Below the pieces are notes generated by a model, which worked only from the letters and a program-made list of their open reading frames with translations, ran no database searches and was not told where the DNA came from. This document shows, piece by piece, positions 42,767 through 50,836 of a stretch of 64,000 bases of DNA (position 1 is its first letter; each line of letters starts with the position of its first letter). Source of the DNA: an uncultured Acetatifactor sp. (lineage in GTDB: Bacteria; Bacillota; Clostridia; Lachnospirales; Lachnospiraceae); assembly GCA_944383825.1 (NCBI GenBank), contig CALWRA010000014.1, positions 1 through 64,000 on the forward strand. Reading direction: 5' to 3'. The translations under genes and the position numbers were made by a program.

Positions 42767-44409
42767 AGCATAAGACGGCGCTTCTTTCCAACGTAAATAT
42801 GGATTTTACAGTTCGAATGTTAAAGAAGGAGGTTTCCGTTTATGAGCCGGAGGGATACGGCAACGAGCTGGGAACGCTGATGAACCCGGAATCCTCATAT
42901 TATGCCTTTGGAGCGGAGACGACCTTTCTGATTCTGGATCTGGCGGAGCTTTTGGGGCATGAGATGGAACCCTCCCGGGCGGAAGCGCTTGCAGGAACAT
43001 GGTTTCACAGCTTTGAGAACGCAATGAAAGATGAGACGGTTTATTATATCTCTGACGCCTATCTGTGGTGTCCGGAGGAGGCGGTTTTTTATGACTCCGG
43101 AAGAAAGCAGGCATTAGAGCATATCTGGCAGAAGGGGCTGGAAGCATTGGCCGAGAGGCATGGGAATGTAAGGATTTTACCCTACCGCCGCATGATTGAG
43201 AAGCTGGGGGAGGAAAATGCTTTTTCCAGAAAAATGTGGTATATGGGCCGTATCCCTTTGAGCGTGAAGGCTCAGGAAAGACTTTGTGGATTGGTACTGG
43301 AAAAGCTACGCACGGAATACGGAACGCCGAAAAAGGTGCTGGCTTTGGATCTGGACAATACGCTGTGGGGCGGTCTTGCAGGGGAAGCGGAGCATACGCC
43401 GGTGGTTTTGTCGGATGACCGCCGGGGGCTTGCCTACAAAAATCTTCAGCGGGTAATTCTCCAGATGCAGAGGCAGGGAGTTCTGCTTGCCATTATTTCA
43501 AAAAATAATGAGGAGGACGCTCTGCATATTTTGGAAAATCATCCACATATGGTGCTCCGACCGGAGTGCTTTGCCGCAATTAGAATTAACTGGAAGCCCA
43601 AAAATGAGAATTTACTGGAAATTGCGGAAGAATTAAATCTGGGTACGGACTCCTTTGTATTTTGGGATGATTCCGTTCAGGAGCGTCAGCTGATCAAAGA
43701 AACGATTCCCCAAGCGGCGGTTCCAGATTTTCCTGAAAATCCGGAGCTGCTGGCGGAGGCCATGGGAGACATTTACCGGAAATATTTTGACAAACCTGTA
43801 CTGACGGGGGAGGATTTGCAAAAAACAAGGCAGTATGCCCAGAATGCCAAGCGCAGTCGGCTGCGTGAAACCGCATCAAGCTTTGATGAGTTCCTAAAGC
43901 AGCTTCAGATTGTGCTGCACAGAGAGGATCCTGCAGAAAATCAGGAGCGATTGGGACAGCTTTTGAATAAGACCAACCAGTTTAACCTGACTTCCAACAG
44001 ATTTACTCCCCAGCAGCTTTCGCAGATGTTAAAAAGCAACCAAAAACGAATTTATTTGTACCGTGTAACTGACCGGTTCGGGGACAACGGGCTGACGGCG
44101 GCGGCTATTGCGGATATTTCCCGGAAAACGCCTGTGATTACGGATTTTGTCATGAGCTGCCGGATTATGGGGAGAAATATAGAGTACGCCATAATCGAGG
44201 ACATTGAAAGGGATCTGAAAGACCAGGGTTTCTCAAGCCTGCAGGGAATTTATGCCCCTACTGCCAAAAACAAGCCTGTGGCGGAGCTTTATGATAGACT
44301 GGGCTACGGACTGGCCGCAGAAGAGCAGGGGCGGCTTATTTATGAAACAACATTGCCTTCCCGGGCAAAAAGGGTGTATTATGTGAAAAAGGAAGGAATG
44401 GACACATGA
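42760..44409 (+). CDS. FkbH-like HAD protein (glyceryl-ACP forming type)
   Basis: A 549-residue three-part protein. Residues 1-185 form an N-terminal domain (SNVNMDFT start, SGNH-like in other FkbH proteins). Residues 190-340 are a HAD phosphatase-type domain with LALDLDNTLWGG (194-205; Asp197/Asp199) and FWDDS. Residues 380-540 resemble a GNAT fold (RFGDNGLTAAAIAD). Characterised FkbH proteins take the glyceryl group of 1,3-bisphosphoglycerate and load it on a carrier protein. The carrier gene follows with an ATGA overlap, which fits exactly. Set among Pse genes, it suggests that the sugar or the glycan receives a glyceric acid-derived group. The acceptor is not known. Confidence 0.82.
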   Translation: MLKHKTALLSNVNMDFTVRMLKKEVSVYEPEGYGNELGTLMNPESSYYAFGAETTFLILDLAELLGHEMEPSRAEALAGTWFHSFENAMKDETVYYISDAYLWCPEEAVFYDSGRKQALEHIWQKGLEALAERHGNVRILPYRRMIEKLGEENAFSRKMWYMGRIPLSVKAQERLCGLVLEKLRTEYGTPKKVLALDLDNTLWGGLAGEAEHTPVVLSDDRRGLAYKNLQRVILQMQRQGVLLAIISKNNEEDALHILENHPHMVLRPECFAAIRINWKPKNENLLEIAEELNLGTDSFVFWDDSVQERQLIKETIPQAAVPDFPENPELLAEAMGDIYRKYFDKPVLTGEDLQKTRQYAQNAKRSRLRETASSFDEFLKQLQIVLHREDPAENQERLGQLLNKTNQFNLTSNRFTPQQLSQMLKSNQKRIYLYRVTDRFGDNGLTAAAIADISRKTPVITDFVMSCRIMGRNIEYAIIEDIERDLKDQGFSSLQGIYAPTAKNKPVAELYDRLGYGLAAEEQGRLIYETTLPSRAKRVYYVKKEGMDT

Positions 44410-44627
44410 AGGAACAGATTATTTCATTGGTAGAGGAAATATTAAAGGTGTCCCCGGGCGCCATTACGGAAAATACAAAAATGGAGGATGTGGAACAGTG
44501 GGACTCCCTGTCCCATGTCCTGATTATCGGGGAGCTGGAGGATAGACTTGGAATCTCCATTCCCTTGGAGGAAGCCGTTGAGATTACAAGTATGCAGGAG
44601 CTTCTGGAAAAAGCGGGCTGTGTATAA
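44406..44627 (+). CDS. Acyl carrier protein
   Basis: A 73-residue four-helix carrier protein. Ser34 in EQWDSLSHV is the phosphopantetheine attachment site, and acidic helix II (IIGELEDRLGISIPLEEAVE) is typical. It overlaps the FkbH-like gene by ATGA and precedes the PseH-like acetyltransferase gene by 17 bp. It is most likely the carrier for the glyceryl unit formed by the FkbH-like protein, not the fatty-acid synthesis ACP. A transferase must then pass the group to a sugar; the two GNAT proteins in the locus or a membrane protein could do so. Confidence 0.88.
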   Translation: MKEQIISLVEEILKVSPGAITENTKMEDVEQWDSLSHVLIIGELEDRLGISIPLEEAVEITSMQELLEKAGCV

Positions 44628-44644
44628 GGAGGCAGGGAAGGTAA

Positions 44645-45211
44645 ATGAGCGTTACACTGCGTCCCATAGAGGAAGGGGACCTGGAAAAAATCATGAGATG
44701 GCGCATGGATGAGGAAATAACCCGATTTATGAATACTAACCCGAAGCTAACCTTAGAGGGGCAGAAGCGTTGGCTTTCATCCATCCGGGCCAATGTGGAT
44801 GTGAGGTACTGGCTTATACTGGTGGATCAGACTCCGGCGGGAGTCATCAATCTTACCGGGCTGAAAAATCCCCAGGGTAACCTGGGCTGGGCCTACTATA
44901 TGGGCGAGAAGAAGCTCCGCAGCCTGAAAACAGCCTTGTCCCTGGAGATGAGCATGTATGATTATGCCTTTGACCGTCTTGGGAAAAACGCGGTGTATTC
45001 CGATGTTTTCACGCTGAACCAGGGTGTGATCAGGCTTCATCAAATCTGCGGCTGCGAAATCGTGGAGGAAAAAAAAGGACATATCCTGAAGGAGGGCGTT
45101 TCCTTTGATGTCACCTTTCTTCGGATGACAGCCCTGCGTTGGAGAGAGATCCGAAAGAACAAAAAATATGAAAAAATAGAGTTTGAAACGGGAGGGATGC
45201 TGCATGAATAA
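44645..45211 (+). CDS. pseH: PseH-like N-acetyltransferase
   Basis: Third step of pseudaminic acid synthesis: acetylation of the 4-amino group made by PseC. The 188-residue GNAT protein starts VTLRPIEEGDLEKIMRWR, with DEEITRFMNT and WAYYMGEKK near residues 20-100, the order typical of PseH. The GNAT glycine loop is weakly kept (GEKKLRSLKTALSLEMSM), lacking the usual Q/RxxGxG/A. It may use acetyl-CoA as normal, or, given the neighbouring carrier protein, another acyl donor; the latter is speculation. AAGGAGGCAGGGAAGG lies before the start. Its stop overlaps the pseI start by 8 bp. Confidence 0.78.
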   Translation: MSVTLRPIEEGDLEKIMRWRMDEEITRFMNTNPKLTLEGQKRWLSSIRANVDVRYWLILVDQTPAGVINLTGLKNPQGNLGWAYYMGEKKLRSLKTALSLEMSMYDYAFDRLGKNAVYSDVFTLNQGVIRLHQICGCEIVEEKKGHILKEGVSFDVTFLRMTALRWREIRKNKKYEKIEFETGGMLHE

Positions 45212-46262
45212 GGAGATTAAAATCGGAGACCGCATCATCGGAGAAAAATCCCCGGCGTTTATTATAGCGGAAATGTCTGCAAATCATCTCATGAATTTCG
45301 ACCGGGCTGCAGCTATCATAAAAGCGGCGAAGGATGCGGGGGCGGACGCCATAAAGCTCCAGACCTATACGCCGGATACCATCACCCTCAACAGCGACGC
45401 CCCCTGGTTTCAGATCACCCAGGGTACCATATGGGATGGGACAACTTTGCATAAGCTGTATGAAACGGCGTATACACCCTGGGAGTGGCAGCCAAAGCTC
45501 AAGAAGATAGCGGAAGATATGGGACTTGTGTTTTTTTCGTCTCCCTTTGACCTTTCCAGTGTGGATTTTCTTGAAGAGCTGGATGTGCCCGCGTACAAGG
45601 TGGCCAGCTTTGAGATCACAGATATTCCTTTTATCAAGAAGATAGCGCTCACAAAAAAGCCGGTGATTATCTCCACGGGAATCGCTTATCTTGCGGATAT
45701 CGAACTGGCTTTGCAGACTTTGAAGGAAGCAGGAAACGAAAACGTTATTCTTCTAAAATGTACTTCCGCATATCCCGCGCCCTATGAGGATATCAACCTG
45801 AAGACAATTCCTTCCATGATGGAGGTTTTTGACTGTCTGGTGGGTCTGTCGGATCATACCATGGGAAACGCCGTGGCGGGAGCGGGAGTAGCTCTGGGAG
45901 CTAAAGTGGTGGAGAAGCACCTGACTTTGAGGAGAGACGATGGAGGAGCGGACGCTGCATTTTCCATGGAACCGGAGGAATTCCGGGAAATGGTGGAAAA
46001 TATCAGGCTGATCGAAAAAGCGATGGGAAAAGTGACTTATGAGCTGACGGACAAGCAGAGGAAGAGCAGGGAGCATTCCCGCTCGCTGTTTGTTGCAGAG
46101 GATATGAAGGCAGGAGATGTGTTTACAGAAAAGAATTTACGGTCAGTAAGACCTTCCTGCGGCCTGCACACGCAATATTATGAAGAAATATTGGGAAAAA
46201 GGATTACCCGTGACGCTTGTCTGGGAACTCCAATGAGCTGGGATTTGGTGGACTTTTCATGA
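45204..46262 (+). CDS. pseI: Pseudaminic acid synthase, PseI
   Basis: Condenses the free 6-deoxy-AltdiNAc with phosphoenolpyruvate to give pseudaminic acid. The 352-residue protein has a NeuB-type TIM barrel with FIIAEMSANHLMNFDRA (19-35), DAIKLQTYTPDTITL, the SSPFDLSSVDFLEEL and KVASFEITDIPFI segments, HTMGNAVAGAG, and a C-terminal SAF/antifreeze-like domain (RSLFVAEDMKAGDVFTEKNLRSVRP). ANH in place of the GxNH of sialic acid synthases and KVASFEI agree with PseI. ATG 45204 follows GGGAGGG at 7 bp; an upstream TTG would lie within pseH. Its stop overlaps the pseG start (ATGA). Confidence 0.92.
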   Translation: MNKEIKIGDRIIGEKSPAFIIAEMSANHLMNFDRAAAIIKAAKDAGADAIKLQTYTPDTITLNSDAPWFQITQGTIWDGTTLHKLYETAYTPWEWQPKLKKIAEDMGLVFFSSPFDLSSVDFLEELDVPAYKVASFEITDIPFIKKIALTKKPVIISTGIAYLADIELALQTLKEAGNENVILLKCTSAYPAPYEDINLKTIPSMMEVFDCLVGLSDHTMGNAVAGAGVALGAKVVEKHLTLRRDDGGADAAFSMEPEEFREMVENIRLIEKAMGKVTYELTDKQRKSREHSRSLFVAEDMKAGDVFTEKNLRSVRPSCGLHTQYYEEILGKRITRDACLGTPMSWDLVDFS

Positions 46263-47341
46263 TAAATAGGAGCTATGTATTTCGGGCGGACGGCAATGCC
46301 CACATCGGGAGCGGACATTTGATGAGATGTCTCACCATAGCGGAAGCACTGGCGGATACACAGGAAAACAGTAAGAATATTATGTTTTTGTGCGCAGATA
46401 AGAAGTCCGCAGAGCTGGTGGAAAAGCGGGGCTTTCCCGTGAGGGTGCTGCATACGGACTACCGGCATATGGAGTCGGAGCTTTTTGGCTGGAGACAAAT
46501 GTTCTCCCCCGGGGATGCGGACAACGGCGGGTGTGCCGGAAGAGTGATTCTTGTGGACAGTTATTATATGACGGAGGACTATCTGAGAGAGCTGACCTCC
46601 TTTGGCAGGATTCTTGTGTTGGACGATCTGCAGCAGAAGGCATTTCCGGCGGACGCAGTGGTGAATTATAATGCCTTTGCGGATCCGGAACGCTACCAGG
46701 CTCTGTATAGGAGCTCACATACGAAGCTGTATCTGGGCAGCGATTATGTGCCGCTGCGCCCACAGTTCAGTCGAAGAGAACCTTTCAAAGAGCGCATACG
46801 TGATATGCGCTCCCAGTCAGAGAAAGTGCGCAGGGTGCTCATCACCACGGGCGGCGGGGACAGCTGTAATTATGCGCTGGCAATACTGGAGCGCATTTAC
46901 AGAGAAAATGTTTGGTATCACATAACAGCGGGCAGGTTTTCTCCTCATTTGGAAAAGCTTAAACAGCTGGAAAAGCAAAGGCCGGGGGTCACCATTCATC
47001 ATGACGTCGCGGATATGGCGTCGCTTATGAGGGAATGTGACCTGGCGGTAACTGCCGGAGGGACTACGGTTTATGAGCTCTGCGCCCTTGGAATGTGCTT
47101 TATCTGTTTTTCCTATGCGGAAAATCAGGAAGCGCTGACAGAGTATGTGGGAAAACACGGGATCGGCGCGGATGCCGGAGCCGCCCACAGAGATGGGGAG
47201 AGGGTCATGGAAAGGATAGAGGAATGGTTTGATCTTTTGTGCAGGGATGTGAGGACAAGGGAAGCGTATGCCCATAACGCTCGCCTCCTTACGGATGGAA
47301 GGGGGGCCCTGAGGCTGGCACGAATTCTGGAGGAAATATGA
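46259..47341 (+). CDS. pseG: UDP-2,4-diNAc-6-deoxy-altrose hydrolase, PseG
   Basis: Removes UDP from the PseH product to give the free sugar used by PseI. The 360-residue GT-B fold protein starts YVFRADGNAHIGSGHLMRC (6-24), where His20 in GSGH corresponds to the proposed catalytic base of PseG, and has ILVLDDLQQK, RRVLITTGGGDS and the sugar-nucleotide site LAVTAGGTTVYELCALG. ATG 46259 overlaps the pseI stop; an in-frame start at 46217 would lie within pseI. It closes the block pseF, fkbH-like, acp, pseH, pseI, pseG, all coupled, and overlaps the SGNH gene that follows (ATGA). Confidence 0.92.
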   Translation: MINRSYVFRADGNAHIGSGHLMRCLTIAEALADTQENSKNIMFLCADKKSAELVEKRGFPVRVLHTDYRHMESELFGWRQMFSPGDADNGGCAGRVILVDSYYMTEDYLRELTSFGRILVLDDLQQKAFPADAVVNYNAFADPERYQALYRSSHTKLYLGSDYVPLRPQFSRREPFKERIRDMRSQSEKVRRVLITTGGGDSCNYALAILERIYRENVWYHITAGRFSPHLEKLKQLEKQRPGVTIHHDVADMASLMRECDLAVTAGGTTVYELCALGMCFICFSYAENQEALTEYVGKHGIGADAGAAHRDGERVMERIEEWFDLLCRDVRTREAYAHNARLLTDGRGALRLARILEEI

Positions 47342-48195
47342 AGAAACGCGCATTGACTGTGAAAATTTCATATGGAGCTCTGGCGCTGATATTGTTTGCA
47401 GCTCTCTTTTATTTTACTTATTCTGCCAGGGAAAACAGACAAGAAAAGGAAACGGTGCGGGTTGTGGTTTTAGGGGACAGCATTATGGGAATTGTCAGGG
47501 ACGAAACTTCCGTAACCCGTAAGTTGGAGGAATACCTGGGCGAGCCGGTATTTAACGGCGCTCTGGGGGGAACCTGCATGAGCCGCATGGATGAGGAAAA
47601 GCGCATTGGCTATACCAAGGACGCGCTTTCCATGACGGGGCTTTCCAAAGCCATAGAAGCCGGGGATTTTGGAGTGCAGCAAACTGTCAGGATAAGAGAA
47701 AGCGCAACGGAATATTTTGCGGATACCATTGACGAAATGGAACGAATCGACTTTGAGAGCGTGGAAATACTTTTCATAGGACATGGGCTGAATGATTACC
47801 ATGGAGGCGCCAGACTTTACAACGACGAGGATCCCTACGATGAGTACACCTTTACAGGGGCTCTGAGAAGCAGCGTGACCAATATACAAAAGGCTTATCC
47901 TCATATACGGATTATTCTTGTGACGCCCACCTACAGCTGGTATACGGTACAGGGGCTCACCTGTGAGGAGCTGGACGCAGGGTACGGGATTCTGGAGGAC
48001 TTTGTGGAGGCGGAAAAGCAGGTGGCCGCAGAACTGGGGGTGGAGATAATCGATTTGTACCATGATTTTTATCCTCACAGGAGCTGGGAAGACATGGAGC
48101 TTTATACCACGGATGGACTGCATCCCAATGAGGCGGGACGGGAAATGATTGCTAAAAAATTGGCAGAGTATCTGAAAGCCAACAGCTCAGCTTAA
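47338..48195 (+). CDS. Membrane-anchored SGNH/GDSL hydrolase-like protein
   Basis: A 285-residue protein with an N-terminal helix at about 11-28 acting as anchor or uncleaved signal, then an outer SGNH domain: LGDSIMG (45-51; nucleophile Ser48), LGGTC for block II, GLND (150-153) and DGLHPN (Asp259, His262). All catalytic blocks are intact. It is related to the SGNH domain at 7248-8747 (shared DPYDE segment after the GLND block). It is translationally coupled to pseG, so it may add or remove an O-acyl group on the pseudaminic acid-bearing glycan; the FkbH/ACP pair could supply that acyl. This is inference. Confidence 0.78.
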   Translation: MKKRALTVKISYGALALILFAALFYFTYSARENRQEKETVRVVVLGDSIMGIVRDETSVTRKLEEYLGEPVFNGALGGTCMSRMDEEKRIGYTKDALSMTGLSKAIEAGDFGVQQTVRIRESATEYFADTIDEMERIDFESVEILFIGHGLNDYHGGARLYNDEDPYDEYTFTGALRSSVTNIQKAYPHIRIILVTPTYSWYTVQGLTCEELDAGYGILEDFVEAEKQVAAELGVEIIDLYHDFYPHRSWEDMELYTTDGLHPNEAGREMIAKKLAEYLKANSSA

Positions 48196-48242
48196 GCTGT
48201 CCGCCTGGTAAAATCTCACCGAAGGGCTGTTTCCCAAAAGTC

Positions 48243-48285
48243 TTCAAAGGGTACTTTGAATTATTTATGCCGCAAAAGGCGGTAT
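48243..48285 (+). promoter_or_regulatory. Two-hairpin intergenic element, copy D
   Basis: Stem 1: TTCAAAG (48243-48249) and CTTTGAA (48254-48260), a perfect 7 bp with a GGTA loop. Stem 2: ATGCCGC (48267-48273) and GCGGTAT (48279-48285), 7 bp with one G-T pair and an AAAAG loop. The ribosome site AAAGGAAGG follows. Same layout as the element at 38267 with different stem sequences. Confidence 0.48.
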
Positions 48286-48306
48286 ATTGGAAAGGAAGGC
48301 TGTGCT

Positions 48307-49860
48307 ATGTCAACTCCCGCCAAAATGCTGGAAGCTGTAAAAAAGAAAATCAAGAGGGAATGGAAAACCGCCTTTGTGTGGACTTTTATCATAGGGCTTT
48401 TGATTCATATGCCTGTCATGTTGTCGGATGTGCCTAATCATGATGGGCTTTCCAGTATGTATTTTGATCAGAATATGATCACCTCAGGCAGATGGTTTCT
48501 GATGATCGCCTGTGGGTTTTCCTCTTTTTATACGCTCCCATGGGTGATTGGTCTGCTGGGCCTTTTGTTTCTTGGGCTTTGTGCAGCTGCACTGACGGAG
48601 GTTCTTGAGGTAAAAAATTCCTTTGGTATTGTGTTGATGGGCGGACTGCTGGTATCCTTCCCGGCCCTTGCATCTACCTTTGCATATGTATTTACGCTGG
48701 ACGGGTATATGCTAGCGCTTTTTCTTGCCGTGCTTGCCGTGCTTTTTACAAAAAAAAGCCGGTTTGGGTTTGTATGGGGAGGCATTTGTCTGGCATTCAG
48801 CATGGGCACCTATCAGGCATATGTTTCCATGGCCATGCTTCTGAGCATTTACTGCATTCTGATGACGGCTATGGATGATGGAGACCCGGGAGAAAAGGTA
48901 AAAAGAAGCCTGCGCTATCTGTATATGGGAGGGCTGGGAGCAGGCCTGTATTATGCAATTCTGCAGATTCTTTTAAGAATTCAGGGAAAGGAGCTGGACA
49001 CCTATCAGGGAATCAGCGGCCTGGAGGGTGGAGCCTCTTCCCAGGGAGGACTCCTTGAAAGGATTGCATCCATGTACAGGGATTTTTTTGCTTTTACGCT
49101 GAGGGGAAATGTTTTGTTTAACGGACGGATCTCAGGAGCGGCCCTGCTTCTTCTGGGAGCTGCGGCTCTTTTGACTTTGGGAGCGCTGGCTCTTAGGAAA
49201 AAATGGTGGAAGAATCCGGTGTTTTTCGTTATAATGGCCTTATCGGCCCTAAGCCTGCCCCTGGCCACCAATGCTATTTTACTGATTTCTCCCGATGTGA
49301 CCTATCACCTTTTGATGCGCTATCAATGGGTGGTTTATTTGTTGGTCATGACGGCCTTTGTAAGCAAATATGCGGAAAGCCATTCGGGAAATGTTTTTTT
49401 CCAGTGGTGTGCAGCAGCGGGAGCGGCTGTGTTGATACTCCACTATGGCGTAACGGACAATATTGGATATTCCAATTTACAGAAGCGTTATGAGAAAACT
49501 TATGCTTACTGTATCAGACTTTTGGACCGGATAGAGCAGACGCAGGGATACTACCAGGGAATACCCATTGCCATGGTGGGAGTGGTTGGAGATGAGCAGT
49601 TTCCCGCTACGGATATTACAGGGGACGTGACGTCCAATATGATTGGACTGAACGGAGACATCCTTTTGTACACCGGTGAAAATTATCAGGCATTCATGAA
49701 AAATTATCTGGGGGCCACTTTAAATTTTCTTCCTTCTGAGGCTATGGAGGAGATCTATTTTTCCGAGGAATATAAGGAGATGGAAAGTTTTCCCGGAAAG
49801 ACGTCCACAAAGGTGGTGGATGGAATTTTGTATGTAAAGACCGAAAATATGACTCGCTGA
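48307..49860 (+). CDS. GtrII-family membrane glycosyltransferase-like protein
   Basis: A 517-residue polytopic protein. After a cytoplasmic start and the first helix comes the outer loop DVPNHDGLSSMYFDQNMITSGRW, then FLMIACGFSSFY. The SGRW motif and LAFSMGTYQAYVSMAMLLSI are typical of GtrII proteins, as in the gene at 26761. The Asp in HDG fits a GT-C base. About eleven helices precede an outer domain of about 110 residues. A start at 48256 would add 17 residues and destroy the hairpin element, and ATG 48307 has AAAGGAAGG upstream, so I chose that. The GtrB-type gene that follows by 13 bp is the natural maker of its lipid-linked donor. Confidence 0.72.
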   Translation: MSTPAKMLEAVKKKIKREWKTAFVWTFIIGLLIHMPVMLSDVPNHDGLSSMYFDQNMITSGRWFLMIACGFSSFYTLPWVIGLLGLLFLGLCAAALTEVLEVKNSFGIVLMGGLLVSFPALASTFAYVFTLDGYMLALFLAVLAVLFTKKSRFGFVWGGICLAFSMGTYQAYVSMAMLLSIYCILMTAMDDGDPGEKVKRSLRYLYMGGLGAGLYYAILQILLRIQGKELDTYQGISGLEGGASSQGGLLERIASMYRDFFAFTLRGNVLFNGRISGAALLLLGAAALLTLGALALRKKWWKNPVFFVIMALSALSLPLATNAILLISPDVTYHLLMRYQWVVYLLVMTAFVSKYAESHSGNVFFQWCAAAGAAVLILHYGVTDNIGYSNLQKRYEKTYAYCIRLLDRIEQTQGYYQGIPIAMVGVVGDEQFPATDITGDVTSNMIGLNGDILLYTGENYQAFMKNYLGATLNFLPSEAMEEIYFSEEYKEMESFPGKTSTKVVDGILYVKTENMTR

Positions 49861-49873
49861 TGGAGGTTAGAAA

Positions 49874-50827
49874 GTGGCACTGTTATCCATTGTACTGCCC
49901 GCATATAATGAGGAGCAGAATATTCCAAATACAGCCCGGGTACTGTCGGAGCTTCTTTCAAAAAATCAAATAGAGTATGAGCTGGTATTTATCAGCGATG
50001 GCTCAGGGGATGGAACGTTTGAGGAAATCCGTAAAGAGGCCCAAAGGGACGTCAGAATTAAGGGGGCGGAATTTAGCCGCAATTTTGGGAAGGAAGCGGG
50101 AATATTTGCAGGGCTTGAGCTGGCTTCGGGGGACGCCGTGGTGGTAATGGACTGCGATTTGCAGCATCCCCCTGAGACGATTCCTGAAATGTGGGAAAAA
50201 TGGAAGGCCGGAGCGGAAATCGTGGAGGGGATTAAGAAAAGCAGGGGAAAAGAAAGCCTGGGATACAAACTTTCGGCGGGCTTGTTTTATAAGATTATGA
50301 GCAGACTGATTAAAATGGATATGAGTTCCTCCTCTGATTTTAAGCTGCTTGACCGTAAAGTGGTGGAGGTGCTCTTGGGACTGCCGGAGCGAAATACCTT
50401 TTTTCGGGCGCTGACCTTCTGGGCCGGATTCCGTACAGAAGCGGTTTATTATGAGGTGCAGGAGCGTCAGTACGGAGAGAGTAAATGGTCTTTTTTCAGC
50501 CTGATGAAATACGCGGTGGCAAACGCTACTTCCTTCAGCACGCTTCCTCTGCAGCTGGTGACGGTCATGGGAATAATTTCTATTTTGTTCAGTGTGATCC
50601 TGGCTATTCAGACGCTTTTAAAATACCTTATGGGCTCCGCTGTGGAGGGGTTTACCACAGTAATTCTCCTGATCCTGATTATCGGAGGATTTTTGATGCT
50701 GAGCCTGGGAATTATCGGTCATTACATTGCCCGGATCTATGAGGAGGTCAAGGGCAGGCCCAAATATATTATCAGTAAGGTGACGGATAACATACAGGGC
50801 AATGTGCTGGGCGCATGGAAGAAATAG
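49874..50827 (+). CDS. GtrB-type undecaprenyl-phosphate sugar transferase
   Basis: A 317-residue GT2 with complete GtrB signatures: SIVLPAYNEEQNIPNTA, FISDGSGDGT, AEFSRNFGKEAGIFAGLELASGD, the metal-binding MDCDLQHPPETIPEMW at about 94-109, SSSSDFKLLDRKV, QERQYGESKWSFFSL, two C-terminal helices (about 230-252 and 262-288) and HYIARIYEEVKGRPKYI. It should make undecaprenyl-phosphate glucose or a similar lipid monosaccharide. The start is GTG with TGGAGG at 7 bp. It lies right after the GtrII-like gene, so the pair forms two parts of the known Gtr trio; the GtrA flippase is missing. Confidence 0.88.
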   Translation: MALLSIVLPAYNEEQNIPNTARVLSELLSKNQIEYELVFISDGSGDGTFEEIRKEAQRDVRIKGAEFSRNFGKEAGIFAGLELASGDAVVVMDCDLQHPPETIPEMWEKWKAGAEIVEGIKKSRGKESLGYKLSAGLFYKIMSRLIKMDMSSSSDFKLLDRKVVEVLLGLPERNTFFRALTFWAGFRTEAVYYEVQERQYGESKWSFFSLMKYAVANATSFSTLPLQLVTVMGIISILFSVILAIQTLLKYLMGSAVEGFTTVILLILIIGGFLMLSLGIIGHYIARIYEEVKGRPKYIISKVTDNIQGNVLGAWKK

Positions 50828-50836
50828 GAGGATACT

